Shown here: piece after piece, positions 53,113 through 63,783 of the stretch
Layout: each line of letters begins with the position of its first letter
Position numbering within the stretch: position 1 is the first letter of the stretch
Made by a program: the position numbers and the translations under genes
Notes under the pieces: model-generated
What the model was told of the DNA's origin: nothing
Database searches by the model: none
Seen by the model: the letters and a program-made list of their open reading frames with translations, nothing else
Assembly (NCBI RefSeq): GCF_024584805.1
Contig: NZ_CP075715.1
Location: forward strand, 7,783,526 to 7,847,525
Length of the DNA stretch: 64,000 bases
Direction: 5' to 3'
From: Streptomyces sp. FIT100
GTDB taxonomy: Bacteria; Actinomycetota; Actinomycetes; Streptomycetales; Streptomycetaceae

Positions 53113-53337
53113 GGAACCTCCTGTGGGGGCAGGGCCTGAGGCCCCCGGTTCCGGCCGGTGTCACCGGCCTGTGCGGCGGTCCCGGGGCGCGCGGTGCCCC
53201 GACGGTAGGGCCGCGCCGAGCACGCCGCAAGAGTTCTCTACCGGTGAGTAGGTAAAACCTGCGGACCGGATCTCCGGTCCCGCGGTCTCACCGCCGCCGT
53301 GCCGGTGCGCGGCACGGCGGCGACAACGACTGCCGCG

Positions 53338-53874
53338 TCAGTAGGCGGAGTTGACGTTGTCGATCGAGCCGTAGCGGTGCGCGGCGTAGTTGGCGGCGGC
53401 AGTGATGTTGGCGACCGGGTCGGTCAGCTCGTTCGCGGTGCCGGTGACGTGGTAGGCGTTGAAGGTCGGCTGGATGACCTGGAGCAGGCCCTTGGACGGC
53501 GTGCCCTTCTTCGCGTTCACGTCCCAGTTGTTCTGGGCCTGCGGGTTGCCGCCGGACTCGCGCATGATGTTGCGCTTCAGGCCGTCGTAGCTGCCGGGGA
53601 TGCCCTTGGCCTTCATGATGGCCAGCGACTCCTTGATCCAGCCGTCGAGGTTGTTGGCGTGGGTCTTGCCGCCCTTGCCGGCCGGCTTGGCCTGGCTCGC
53701 CGCAATGCCCGAGGCGGAAGCGGTCGAGGGCTTCGCCTCGGCGGCCTGCGCGGGCGAGGAGACCATCGTCAGGGCAGCTGCCGCGGCACCGGTGGTCGCC
53801 AGGCCGGCGACGGAGAGGGTGCGGAGGCGGGCGATGCGGCGGGCGGTGGTCTGGGTGCGGGCGATGGTGCGCAA
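53338..53874 (-). CDS. Secreted transglycosylase-SLT-type protein
   Basis: The 178-residue exported protein has a twin-positive N-terminus, a hydrophobic signal core (SVAGLATTGAAAAALTMVSSPAQA) and a lysozyme-like/SLT domain. The domain shows NIMRESGGNPQAQNNWD with the catalytic-type glutamate, then KGTPSKGLLQVIQPTFNAYHV and an AANYAAHRYGSIDNVNSAY end. It should cleave or bind peptidoglycan. The start is a TTG at 53874, placed 6 nt after GGAG; no ATG or GTG has a comparable site. Confidence 0.85.
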   Translation of the reverse strand: MRTIARTQTTARRIARLRTLSVAGLATTGAAAAALTMVSSPAQAAEAKPSTASASGIAASQAKPAGKGGKTHANNLDGWIKESLAIMKAKGIPGSYDGLKRNIMRESGGNPQAQNNWDVNAKKGTPSKGLLQVIQPTFNAYHVTGTANELTDPVANITAAANYAAHRYGSIDNVNSAY

Positions 53875-54318
53875 GGAATTCTCCAATGATGGACAACAGG
53901 GGCGGTCGGCGGGATGCGTTGTCCGGATCCATTCGGTCCGGAACGGGCTCCCCGGGACGTCAGCCATGGTTAGGGCTGACGGGCGTCGAGCGCAATGATG
54001 TGACGTACTACCGGATTACGGAGGAATGTCTGTTATGGGTAGTTGTGGGGCCACTTCGTACGGCGGTGTCCGCCCCGGCGCTACGAGGCCGCCTAGTATG
54101 TGACCTGCGCCGCATGGGCGGGCTCACACGCTCAGGGCATTTTCGACGGGAATTCCGGGACGGAATCAGCGGGAATCGGACGGCGCCGCGAGCATTGCGA
54201 TCCCTCCCCGGCCGCCGGGCCGGGACTGTCGGACCCGGACGGTAGAAATGCGGGAGTCCCGAGGTCCAGGACGCCGCACGCGCCCCCAGGCCGTACGGCT
54301 GTACCCAAGAAGAGCCGC
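53875..54318. promoter_or_regulatory. Upstream region of the SLT-type gene with an 8-bp inverted repeat
   Basis: The 444-nt region has no supported gene. At 53958-53981 CGTCAGCC and GGCTGACG form perfect 8-bp arms around an 8-nt loop, 84-107 nt before the TTG start of the SLT-type gene on the minus strand. I looked for a ydaO/yuaA-type c-di-AMP riboswitch, common before such cell-wall genes, and did not recognise one. Part of 54080-54318 may be the eroded 5' region of the UvrA-like relic. Confidence 0.5.
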
Positions 54319-54747
54319 ATGCCCGCCGCCCCGGGCAGCAGCCCCCGGCCCAGCCCGGCAGCCGACAGCCACCCCATGATCCAGATCCGCGACGCCCGCG
54401 AGAACAACCTCGCGGACGTCTCGCTCGATCTCCCCGAGCGCCGCCTCACGGTCCTCACCGGGGTCTCGGGATCCGGGAAGTCCTCACTCGTCTTCGGCAC
54501 CAACGCCGCAGAGTCCCAGCACCACCACCAGGCCGTGATGGCCCACGCCGACCGGCTGATCGACCTGGGCCCGGGCGGCGCACACGACGGCGGCCGCGTG
54601 GTCTTCACCGGCGCCCCTGCCGACCTGGCCGCCGGCGGCGACACCCGCACGGCCCGCCACCTGCGCGAGTACGTCACGAGCCAGGGGGTGTCGCCTCCGC
54701 GAGGCCGCGGGCGAGGCGGAGCACGTCGACGAGCATGGCGGAGGTGA
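54319..54747 (+). pseudogene. UvrA-like ABC gene with a large internal deletion
   Basis: The first part (from ATG 54376, or 54319) matches the start of a UvrA-like protein: IQIRDARENNLADVSLDLPE then the P-loop GVSGSGKSSLVFGT. Directly after NAAESQ the frame jumps to the family's C-terminus (HHHQAVMAHADRLIDLGPGGAHDGGRVVFTGAPADL). Full proteins of this group are about 750-800 residues, so roughly 650 residues are missing between codons near 54510, with the frame preserved. The Walker B and signature regions are gone, so ABC function is lost. The 3' end overlaps the uracil-DNA glycosylase gene on the other strand. Confidence 0.8.
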
Positions 54748-55477
54748 GCCGGCCGGTGAACGTGTTGTGCCGGCTCGGGTGGTAGCTGCCGAGGAGATGG
54801 AGCGACTGCCGGCGCGGTGCGGTGGCAGGCAGGACGACATGAGCACCGTGCCCGAAGGCGGGGCGGGGCCGCGGCGTCTGCCAGCCCGCCTCGCGCAGCG
54901 CGGGCAGCACCGCCTGCCACGCAAAGCCGCCCAGGGCGACCACGGCTCGCAGATGGGGGCCGAGCAGCCGCAGCTCCGCCGCCAGCCAGGGCCGGCAGGT
55001 GTCCCGCTCCCCGGGAGTGGGCCGGTTCTGCGGCGGCGCGCAGTGCACCGGCGCCGTGAGCCGTACGCCGTGCAGCGCGAGCCCGTCCCCGGCGTGCACG
55101 GACTCCGGCCGCGAGGCGAGGCCGACCTCGTACAGGGCGGCGGAGAGGAAGTCACCGGCCGCGTCCCCCGTGAACATGCGCCCCGTCCTGTTGCCCCCGT
55201 GAGCGGCGGGTGCGAGTCCGACCACCGCGACCACCGCGACCGCCGCGTCCGCCGGCCCGAAGCCGGCGACCGGCCTGCCCCAGTACTCCCAGTCACGGAA
55301 CGCGGCCCGCTTGACCCGCGCGGTCTCCTCCCGCCAGGCCACCAGCCGCGGGCATGCCCGGCACCGGACCACCAGCCCGTCAAGCTCGTCCAGACCGGCG
55401 CACCGGGACGCGTGATGCGCCACGAACGCCGGCTCGTCGGCCGCCGGAGCCGCGCCCGCGCCGCCCGTACCGTCCAT
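54674..55477 (-). CDS. Uracil-DNA glycosylase (family 5, UDGb-like)
   Basis: The 267-residue repair enzyme removes uracil or deaminated bases from DNA. It has an iron-sulphur cysteine pair in VRCRACPRLVAWRE near residue 38, motif A as GLAPAAHGGNRTGRMFTGD near residue 90 and motif B as LGSYHPSRHNTFTGRLT near residue 237. The alanine in motif A instead of the usual acid or asparagine fits family 5. A short duplicated VAVV-type stretch near residue 82 reflects GCGACCACC repeats. ATG 55477 is the start. Confidence 0.88.
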   Translation of the reverse strand: MDGTGGAGAAPAADEPAFVAHHASRCAGLDELDGLVVRCRACPRLVAWREETARVKRAAFRDWEYWGRPVAGFGPADAAVAVVAVVGLAPAAHGGNRTGRMFTGDAAGDFLSAALYEVGLASRPESVHAGDGLALHGVRLTAPVHCAPPQNRPTPGERDTCRPWLAAELRLLGPHLRAVVALGGFAWQAVLPALREAGWQTPRPRPAFGHGAHVVLPATAPRRQSLHLLGSYHPSRHNTFTGRLTSAMLVDVLRLARGLAEATPPGS

Positions 55478-55644
55478 GCCTCCACGCTACTGAGCGCGAC
55501 GGGCAACGCCGAATGGTTGATCGCCCAACAGGCGGGCCGGGCGGAGGGACCCAACAATGGTGTGGCGCGGCTGGCCCATTCGGGTGCCGCGCCGAGCATT
55601 GCCGTTGTCCGCTGTCGTGCCGACGCGCTTCAGGGGAGAGAGAC

Positions 55645-55896
55645 ATGCTGATGCCCAACCACTCCGAGGTGGCCGAGGTCCTGAGCAACTACCGGCGGCA
55701 GGAACGCCGGATGCTGCACGATCCGGCCGATCCCGAGATCACCGCATCATTCCGGGACACCGCCTACACCCTGTGCGTCCTCATGGACCGGCGCACCGCA
55801 CTCGAAGCCGTCTGCCGCGCGGAGGACTACCTCCGGTACCTCCGTGACACGAGCGAACCGCAGATCCCCACGATCACAGCCGCCGCCACGGACTGA
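55645..55896 (+). CDS. DUF5133-type small protein
   Basis: The 83-residue cytoplasmic protein begins MLMPNHSEVAEVLSNYRRQE and has SFRDTAYTLCVLMDRRTALEAVCRAEDYL, the pattern of DUF5133 proteins of Streptomyces. GGGGAGA lies 5 nt before the ATG at 55645. Members are often found near regulators or secondary-metabolite genes, but their role is unknown. It ends 38 nt from the convergent phosphatase gene. Confidence 0.75.
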   Translation: MLMPNHSEVAEVLSNYRRQERRMLHDPADPEITASFRDTAYTLCVLMDRRTALEAVCRAEDYLRYLRDTSEPQIPTITAAATD

Positions 55897-55933
55897 ACCG
55901 CACCGACGAGCCGCGGCGGGTCCACGCCACGCC

Positions 55934-57094
55934 TCATCCGCCGATCGCGCACGGCCGCTCGCCGGCGCCGCCCCCGGAGACCCGCTCGATCGCCACCATC
56001 GCGGCGTCGTCCCCCAGGTGCCCGCCCGCGTGAGCGAGCAGGTCGTCGCAGAGGTGGCGCAGCAGCGCCCCGGGACTGCCGCCGGACCAGGCCCCGACAC
56101 GCTCCGCCAGCGGATAGAAGACGCCGGCGGCGTCGCGGGCCTCCACGACCCCGTCCGTATGGAGCAGCACGATGTCACCGGCCTCGAAGACGAAGCACTC
56201 CACGGCGAATTCGCAGGCGACGAACTCGGTGAGCCCCAGCGGCGGCGCCGGCTGGCGCACCTCGAGGAAGGAGACCTGACCGCCGCGCCGCAGCAGCAGC
56301 GGCGGCGGATGCCCGCAATTGACCACGCGCAGAGCCGGCTCCTCGTCCGGGACGTCGAGCACCGCCGCGGTGACGAACGCCTCGCTGTGATCCACCGGGC
56401 CGTCCCCGGTGACGGCTGGATCGGACAGGTCCGAGGAGACCGTTCCCTCCATGAACTCCACCAGCACCGGCAGATCCACCTGCCGGTGCGCGGCGGCGCG
56501 GAAAGCACCGAGGACGAGCGCCGCGTCGCCGATCGCCTCGAAACCCTTGCCCCGCACATCCCCGATGATCAGCCGCGTGCCCTGGGCCGTCCGGGCCGCC
56601 GCGTACAGATCGCCGCCGATCCGCGCCTCCGCCTCGGCCGCCAGATACAGGGCGGCGACTCGCAGCGAGCCGATCCGGTCCGGCAGCGGCCGCAGCACCA
56701 CCTCCTGCGCCGCCCGCGCCACCGAACGCAGCCGGCTCAGCTCCTTCTCGTGCCGCTCCCGCAGATGTGCGAAGAAGGTCACGATCATCGAGATCAGGAT
56801 CAGCGAGATGATCTGGAAAGTGTGGTTCAGGTCGAGCACGCTCGTGCGCAACGCCGCGACGGCCGTCTGGGCCAGCACCGCCGCCGCACCGACCAGGGCC
56901 GTCGTCCGGGGACCGGCGAAGGACGCGGTCACCGCCGGAGCGGCGACCAGGAACGGGCCCAGGTGGACCTCCGGCGGCGCCACGACGTCCACCACCGTCA
57001 CGACCGCGATCAGCCCGAGCGGCACCACCAGCAACGCGTGGCCGGATTCCTCCCACGACCAGCGGCCGGCCCCCCTGAGCCGTCCAGAACCCAT
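55934..57094 (-). CDS. Membrane-bound PP2C/SpoIIE-type serine phosphatase
   Basis: The 386-residue protein has four to five membrane helices in the first 120 residues and a SpoIIE/RsbU catalytic domain in the rest. Metal-site motifs are EARIGGDLYAA near residue 160, IGDVRGKGFEAI near 180, LLHTDGVVEARD near 315 and LGDDAAMVAIE near 365. Family members dephosphorylate anti-anti-sigma factors and so tune alternative sigma factors. No partner gene is adjacent. ATG 57094 is taken as start. Confidence 0.9.
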   Translation of the reverse strand: MGSGRLRGAGRWSWEESGHALLVVPLGLIAVVTVVDVVAPPEVHLGPFLVAAPAVTASFAGPRTTALVGAAAVLAQTAVAALRTSVLDLNHTFQIISLILISMIVTFFAHLRERHEKELSRLRSVARAAQEVVLRPLPDRIGSLRVAALYLAAEAEARIGGDLYAAARTAQGTRLIIGDVRGKGFEAIGDAALVLGAFRAAAHRQVDLPVLVEFMEGTVSSDLSDPAVTGDGPVDHSEAFVTAAVLDVPDEEPALRVVNCGHPPPLLLRRGGQVSFLEVRQPAPPLGLTEFVACEFAVECFVFEAGDIVLLHTDGVVEARDAAGVFYPLAERVGAWSGGSPGALLRHLCDDLLAHAGGHLGDDAAMVAIERVSGGGAGERPCAIGG

Positions 57095-57251
57095 GACCCC
57101 TGGATACACCGCACGGGCGCCCCGCGCCGTCCCGGGCCGCCGTCCCCGACCGCACACCGGCAGTCACTGTCCGCAGTCGGCGGCCCGCGCCCGGGAGGTA
57201 GTCTGAGAGGGCTCGAGCCGAATGGGTGTGCGCGGCGGAGAGGTGGCGGTC

Positions 57252-58049
57252 GTGTCGACCTCAAGTCATGCGGTGTCCGGCGCTCCCTGCTGGGTCAGTC
57301 TGATGGCCCGCGACCTGCAAGCCGCACAGGACTTCTACGGCAGGGTGTTCGGATGGGAGTTCCGGCCCACCCGTCTGGGGGAGGAGTTCTCCGTCGCCCT
57401 CCTCGACGGCATCCCGGTCGCCGGCATCGGTGCCCTCGCCCGCAGCCTGGCGGTACCGGTCGCCTGGACCCCGTACTTCGCCGTCGACGACGCCGATGTC
57501 ACCGCGGCCCGCATCCGCGAACGCAGCGCAACCGTCGCCGTGGGCCCCATCACCTTCGGTACCGGGCGCGGCGCCCTCGCCGCCGACCGCGACGGAGCGG
57601 TGTTCGGCATCTGGCAGGGCCTGACCATCCCCGACTGGTGCGTCGGCCGCGACAAGGCACCCGCCTGGCTGGAGCTGCGCACCAGGGACGCCTTCGACGC
57701 GGCCATCTTCTACGCCGAGGTCCTCGACTGGGCATGCGAACGCCCCGACTGCTGCCAGGTGACGTACGAACACGACCGCATCGTTCTCCGCCACGGCGGG
57801 GACGCCCTCGCCCAGATCACCGGCGGCGCGGTGGAAGCCGCCCCCGACCCGCAGATCCGCCCGCGCTGGCACGTCCACTTCTACGTACCCGACATCGACT
57901 ACGCCGTCCGCGCCGCCACCAAACTCGGCGGCAGCGCGGTCACGGCGGCCGGGTCCGCGGACACCACCACGGTGACGCTGCGCGACCCCGACGGCGGACT
58001 CTTCACGGTCGCAGCGCGTCCCCCGGGCGATCCGGCGCCAGCGCACTGA
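57252..58049 (+). CDS. VOC-family (glyoxalase-like) two-domain protein
   Basis: The 265-residue protein consists of two vicinal-oxygen-chelate repeats. The first has GAPCWVSLMARDLQAAQDFYGRVFGW, the second APAWLELRTRDAFDAAIFYAEVLDW. Both end in a glyoxalase-type strand (ALAADRDGAVFGIWQG and TLRDPDGGLFTVAARPP). Similar Streptomyces proteins include putative hydroxylases and antibiotic-binding proteins, but no substrate can be named. The GTG at 57252 is preferred on homology and the GAGAGG upstream. Confidence 0.85.
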   Translation: MSTSSHAVSGAPCWVSLMARDLQAAQDFYGRVFGWEFRPTRLGEEFSVALLDGIPVAGIGALARSLAVPVAWTPYFAVDDADVTAARIRERSATVAVGPITFGTGRGALAADRDGAVFGIWQGLTIPDWCVGRDKAPAWLELRTRDAFDAAIFYAEVLDWACERPDCCQVTYEHDRIVLRHGGDALAQITGGAVEAAPDPQIRPRWHVHFYVPDIDYAVRAATKLGGSAVTAAGSADTTTVTLRDPDGGLFTVAARPPGDPAPAH

Positions 58050-58316
58050 ACCAGGCGCCATCGCACTGAACCACCGGCGTCCCACCGGCGCCCTACCGCC
58101 GCCCCCGCGGCGTCCCACCGGCTGCCCCGCGCGGGTGGGGGCCCTCCGCACGACATGCGTGGCGGCAGCGGGCACGTCAGGCTGTTCTTCCCGGGTCCGA
58201 ATACGCACATCCGGCACCATCCCGGTCGGGTCCGGCGGGCCGTGGATCCTGCGTGCCCGGCAGCTGAACCGTTCGTCTAGGGTGAGTTCGGCATCGGGCA
58301 GCAGCGGAGGAAGTTC

Positions 58317-60023
58317 GTGGGGAAGACAGGGCGCGCCGCAGACAGGAAAGCGCACCCCGCGCTGATCGGCGGAGCGGTCGCGGTGGCCGTGGGCGGTGCG
58401 GCATTCGCCGCGTACGGCCTGTACGGCGGCGGCTCGGAAGAAGGCCGGCTGTCGGCGGCGGGGACGAAGCCGAAGGCCGCGCTTCCGGCGGGCCCCGTGA
58501 CAGCGGCCGAAGTACGCACCACCGCCGGGCGGTTCCTCGCGGCATGGCAGCGGGGCGACGCCGAGGAGGCCGCCTCGTACACCGACGACCCGAGCGCGGC
58601 ACATACCGCGCTCGGCGCCTACCGCAAGGACGCGCACATCAGCGAGGCGACGCTGACCTCGGGCGCGGCATCCGGTGCGAAGCTGAGCTTCCGCGTGTCG
58701 GCCACCGTCTCGTACGGGGACGACAGCAAGCCCTTCGCCTACGACTCCCAGCTCACGGTCGTGCGTCGCGCGGCGGACGGCGAGCCGGTCGTCCAGTGGC
58801 GGCCGTCCGTCGCGCACCCGGAGTTGAAGGAGGGCGACCGGCTCGTCACGGGCGAGGCGGAGGACCCGGCGGTCAAGGCGGTGGACCGCGACGGCGCGGA
58901 GCTCACCGCGAAGGAGTACCCCTCGCTCGGGCCGGTCCTGGATGGGCTGCGCGAGAAGTACGGCGAGAAGGCCGGCGGCACGGCAGGCATCGAGCTGCGT
59001 GTGGTGCGCAAGGACGGCGGAAAGACCTCCGAGGCCAAGACCCCCGAGGCCAAGTCCTCCGACGAGAAGGCCGCCGACAAGACGCTGCTGACCCTCTCCG
59101 AGGGCCGGCCAGGCACGGTGCGGACCACGCTCAGCGCGAAGCTGCAGGCCGCAGCGGAGGCGGAGGTCGCCGGGCGCGAGCGGGCGTCGGTGGCGGTCGT
59201 CAAGCCGTCGACCGGTGAGATCCTGGCCGCCGCCAACTCCGACCCCGGCGTCGACACGGCGCTCCAGGGCTCTCTGGCGCCCGGCTCCACGATGAAGATC
59301 GTGACGGCCTCGATGCTGCTGGACAAGAAGATCGTCGAATCGATCGACCAGCCGCACCCGTGTCCCAAGTACGCCTCGTACGGCGGCTGGAAGTTCCAGA
59401 ACGTGGACGAGTTCGAGATCAAGAACGGCAGCTTCCGCACGAGCTTCACGGCCTCCTGCAACACCGCCTTCATCAGCCAGGCGACGAAGCTGAACGACGA
59501 CGACCTGACGAAGCAGGCCCAGCAGGTCTTCGGCCTCGGGCTCGGGAACTGGTCGATCGGGGTGCCCAGCTTCGACGGCTCGGTGCCGGTGCAGAGCAAG
59601 GCGTCGATGGCGGCGTCGCTCATCGGGCAGGGCATGGTGCGGATGAACCCGCTCAACGTCGCGTCCGTCATCTCCACGGCCAAGACCGGCGTCTTCAAAC
59701 AGCCCTACCTCGTCCGACCCGACGTCGACCACCGGGCGCTCGCCACGGCCCCGCGCACCATGTCCCCCTCCACGCAGGAGCAGTTGCACGAACTGCTGCA
59801 CTCCACCGCGACCTCGGGCTCCGCCGCGGAGGCCATGGCCGGGCTCGGCCCGGACATCGGCGGCAAGACCGGCTCCGCGGAGGTCGACGGCCAGTCCGAG
59901 CCCAACGGCTGGTTCGCCGCATGGCGCGGCGACCTCGCCGCTGCCGCAGTGGTCCAGCAGGGCGGCCGCGGCGGCAAATCGGCGGGCCCTCTGGTGGCGT
60001 CCCTCCTGAAGTCCGCCGGCTGA
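58317..60023 (+). CDS. Class B penicillin-binding protein (NTF2-like plus transpeptidase)
   Basis: The 568-residue membrane-anchored transpeptidase crosslinks peptidoglycan. One N-terminal helix (about 15-37) is followed by an NTF2-like MecA_N-type domain (60-150), a linker with AKTPEAKSSDEKAADK and the penicillin-binding domain. Catalytic motifs are S-x-x-K in PGSTMKIV near residue 325, S-x-N in TASCNTAF near 380 and KTG in IGGKTGSAEV near 520. GTG at 58317 follows GGAGGAAG. It is similar to the Streptomyces PBPs found in multiple copies. Confidence 0.92.
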   Translation: MGKTGRAADRKAHPALIGGAVAVAVGGAAFAAYGLYGGGSEEGRLSAAGTKPKAALPAGPVTAAEVRTTAGRFLAAWQRGDAEEAASYTDDPSAAHTALGAYRKDAHISEATLTSGAASGAKLSFRVSATVSYGDDSKPFAYDSQLTVVRRAADGEPVVQWRPSVAHPELKEGDRLVTGEAEDPAVKAVDRDGAELTAKEYPSLGPVLDGLREKYGEKAGGTAGIELRVVRKDGGKTSEAKTPEAKSSDEKAADKTLLTLSEGRPGTVRTTLSAKLQAAAEAEVAGRERASVAVVKPSTGEILAAANSDPGVDTALQGSLAPGSTMKIVTASMLLDKKIVESIDQPHPCPKYASYGGWKFQNVDEFEIKNGSFRTSFTASCNTAFISQATKLNDDDLTKQAQQVFGLGLGNWSIGVPSFDGSVPVQSKASMAASLIGQGMVRMNPLNVASVISTAKTGVFKQPYLVRPDVDHRALATAPRTMSPSTQEQLHELLHSTATSGSAAEAMAGLGPDIGGKTGSAEVDGQSEPNGWFAAWRGDLAAAAVVQQGGRGGKSAGPLVASLLKSAG

Positions 60024-60034
60024 GCCCGCCTGCC

Positions 60035-60859
60035 TCAGCGACGGCGCCGCTGCCCCCATGCCATGAGCATGCCCGGCCCGAGTTCGGCGAGTCGGGGCGA
60101 GGCCAGGTAGGCCAGGGACTCATCGAGCACCGCGGCGTCCACCCGGCCCGTCGCCTCCAGCGCGGGCCGCATCCGCTCCCAGGTCTGCGACCAGAAGCGG
60201 GCCAGAGGGCTGCCCGCCACCAGCGGGGGGCAGTACAGCTCCGCGGCGACGTCCGCCAGACCCTCCTCCCGCAAGAAGTGCGGGTACGCCGGCACGGAGG
60301 AGATGTCGGTGCCGATCGTCGTCCGCAGCACCTCCCACATGGCGTCCATGGTCCGCCGGTAGGCGGAGGAGGTGTCCAGGGCGTCGGGCAGTTCCACCGC
60401 GTCGCCGAGCAGCAGCCGTCCGCCGGGCTTCAGCCAGCCCGCCAGCTGTGAGACGGTACGGCGCCGCTCGGGCAGGTGCATGAGGACGAACCGTGCGTGG
60501 ATCAGGTCGAACGTGCCCGGGGCCAGGCTCTCGTCCGTGAGGTCGGCGGTGACCACCCGCAGCCGCGGGTGGGCCAGGTGGGCCAGCGCGCCGGTGTCCC
60601 GGTCCAGGGCGACCACTTCCGAGACACCTGCCTCCTCCAGCAGCCAGCGGGCCACCGTGCCGGTGCCGGCCCCCACCTCCAGACAGCGCAGGCCCGGCCC
60701 GGCGCCCAGGGCCCGCAACCGACGGGTGGTGACAGGGTCGTAGGCCGCCGCGCCGGCGTCGATCCGCTCGGCCTCGCGCGCATGCTCGGGCTGGAACAGG
60801 TCCTTCCCGTACCGGCCGTCGCCGGCAGCGGGTGCACTGCGGGGGGACGAGCCCTTCAC
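60035..60859 (-). CDS. SAM-dependent methyltransferase coupled to an MFS gene
   Basis: The 274-residue methyltransferase has motif I CLEVGAGTGTVARWL near residue 58, DRDTGAL for motif II, FDLIHARFVLMHLPER near 115 and LKPGGRLLLGDAVELPD. Many relatives methylate small secondary metabolites or lipids. Its GTG overlaps the upstream MFS stop (GTGA), so both are made from one message. A modification-plus-export pair for the same compound is plausible. Confidence 0.88.
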   Translation of the reverse strand: MKGSSPRSAPAAGDGRYGKDLFQPEHAREAERIDAGAAAYDPVTTRRLRALGAGPGLRCLEVGAGTGTVARWLLEEAGVSEVVALDRDTGALAHLAHPRLRVVTADLTDESLAPGTFDLIHARFVLMHLPERRRTVSQLAGWLKPGGRLLLGDAVELPDALDTSSAYRRTMDAMWEVLRTTIGTDISSVPAYPHFLREEGLADVAAELYCPPLVAGSPLARFWSQTWERMRPALEATGRVDAAVLDESLAYLASPRLAELGPGMLMAWGQRRRR

Positions 60860-62154
60860 GGCCGCACCTCCTTCCCTCCGGGCTGCTTCCCCCCGGGCTC
60901 CTTCCCCCTGGACTCCTTCTCCCCGGGCTGCTTCCCCCTGGACGCCTTGTCCCCGGGCTGCTTCCCGCGGTTCAGGGCCGGCCGGCCACGGGCGACCAGG
61001 CACGCCGACACGGCCACGGCGGCGCAGACGTACAGCAGCTCCGGATAGCCGAGGGCGTCCACGATCTGCCCTCCCACAGCGCCGGCCAGGGACAGGCCCA
61101 CGAACAGCGCGCTGTTGTTCCACGACAGCATCGCCGTCGCCCGCTCGGGGAACAGGTCGACCAGGTGGCGCTGCTGGGCGGGAAAGAAGGCGTAACCGGC
61201 CAGCGCGAAGAGCCCCAGCGCGCAGGCGAGGGCCCAGGTGACCGGGTACAGAAGCGCCACGGCCACCTCCAGCACGGCCGTCAGGGCCAGCGCGGTCCTG
61301 GTGACCCGCACGGCCCCCGTCCGGTCGGCGAACCTTCCGCCCACCTGCCCACCGATGACCGCGCCCACGCCGTAGACCACCAGCAGCCACGCCACGTCGC
61401 CCGCCCTGCCGTCGGAGTGCAGCGCCACGGCCAGGAAGGTGTACAGGCCATACACGGAAAGGGCCCACAGAGCGGTGACCGCGACGGCGCACACCACGAC
61501 GCCCGCACCGGTCCGACCGGCCCGCTCCGGCGCCTGGGACGGGGCCGCGGCCGCCGGGACCGGCCGGGCGCGCCAGACGAACGCGTGGGGGAACGCCAGC
61601 AGGAACGTGCCCGCGGCCAGGATGACGAAGGCCGCCTGCCATCCCACGTGCCGCCCCAGCAGCGCCCCCGCCGGGGCGCCCACCCACAGGGCTGTCAGCA
61701 GGCCCGATCCCACGACCGCCAGCACCTGGGCCCGGGCCTGGGGCCGGACACGGGTGCTGACCAGGGCGTAGACGGTGGGCCCCGTGGCGGCGGCCGCGAC
61801 ACCGGCCACCACGCGGGTCACGAGAAGCAGGCCGTAGCCCGGCGCCAGAGCGGTGCCGATGTTGGCCAGCGAGAACAGCACCAGCGCCCCCACCAGGACG
61901 GTGGCGCGGTCCCAGCGGTCGGAGAGCCAGCCGGCGAAGGGCGACGCCACCACGTACGCGATCGAGAAGGCCGTGATCAACAGGCCGGTACTGGTCGTGG
62001 AGACGCCGAGAGACGCGGCGATGGCGGGGAGCAACGGCGCCACCACGAAGAGGTCGGTTCCCACCAGGAACTGGGTCAGCCAGGCCAGGACGATGGGTCC
62101 GGCGGAGAGGCCGGGTGCCGTCTCGACGGCCGGCTTGCCGCGCGCCGAGTCCAT
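60856..62154 (-). CDS. MFS transporter (drug efflux-type)
   Basis: The 432-residue transporter has twelve predicted membrane helices. The loop motif AGWLSDRWDRATVLVGAL between helices 2 and 3 matches motif A of the drug:H+ antiporter group (G-x-x-x-D-R-x-G-R-R type). The final 35 residues are a charged, cytoplasmic RGKQPGxKxS repeat not found in ordinary family members. ATG 62154 starts the gene. It is followed by a coupled methyltransferase. Confidence 0.88.
   Translation of the reverse strand: MDSARGKPAVETAPGLSAGPIVLAWLTQFLVGTDLFVVAPLLPAIAASLGVSTTSTGLLITAFSIAYVVASPFAGWLSDRWDRATVLVGALVLFSLANIGTALAPGYGLLLVTRVVAGVAAAATGPTVYALVSTRVRPQARAQVLAVVGSGLLTALWVGAPAGALLGRHVGWQAAFVILAAGTFLLAFPHAFVWRARPVPAAAAPSQAPERAGRTGAGVVVCAVAVTALWALSVYGLYTFLAVALHSDGRAGDVAWLLVVYGVGAVIGGQVGGRFADRTGAVRVTRTALALTAVLEVAVALLYPVTWALACALGLFALAGYAFFPAQQRHLVDLFPERATAMLSWNNSALFVGLSLAGAVGGQIVDALGYPELLYVCAAVAVSACLVARGRPALNRGKQPGDKASRGKQPGEKESRGKEPGGKQPGGKEVRP
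60866..60969 (-). repeat. Minisatellite at the 3' end of the MFS gene
   Basis: About five diverged copies of an 18-21 bp unit (core GGGCTGCTTCCC on the plus strand) encode the Lys/Gln/Pro/Gly tail of the transporter. Copies differ by a few bases, so the array has been stable enough to drift. Confidence 0.7.
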
Positions 62155-62271
62155 GATCTGACGCTAGAGGCTGCACAGAAGCCCGGCCACTGGGCCCACA
62201 GAAGGCCTGCCACCGGGCCCCGGGGCCTGCAGGGCCCGCCGTCGGCCCTGTCGGCGTCGGCCGGGGCGCGC

Positions 62272-63783
<1,512 letters not shown>

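Noticed and set aside
51046..53139. A 697-codon plus-strand frame opposite the ceramidase
   Set aside because: The ceramidase has a signal peptide and all metal ligands on the minus strand. The plus frame is a compositional shadow.
53875..54130. Possible c-di-AMP (ydaO/yuaA) riboswitch before the SLT-type gene
   Set aside because: Such riboswitches often precede Streptomyces cell-wall hydrolase genes, but I could not find the conserved core blocks. Only a simple inverted repeat is visible.
57261..60059. A 932-codon minus-strand open frame
   Set aside because: It is antisense to the VOC protein and the penicillin-binding protein. Its composition is low-complexity Gly/Arg/Val and it has no motif.
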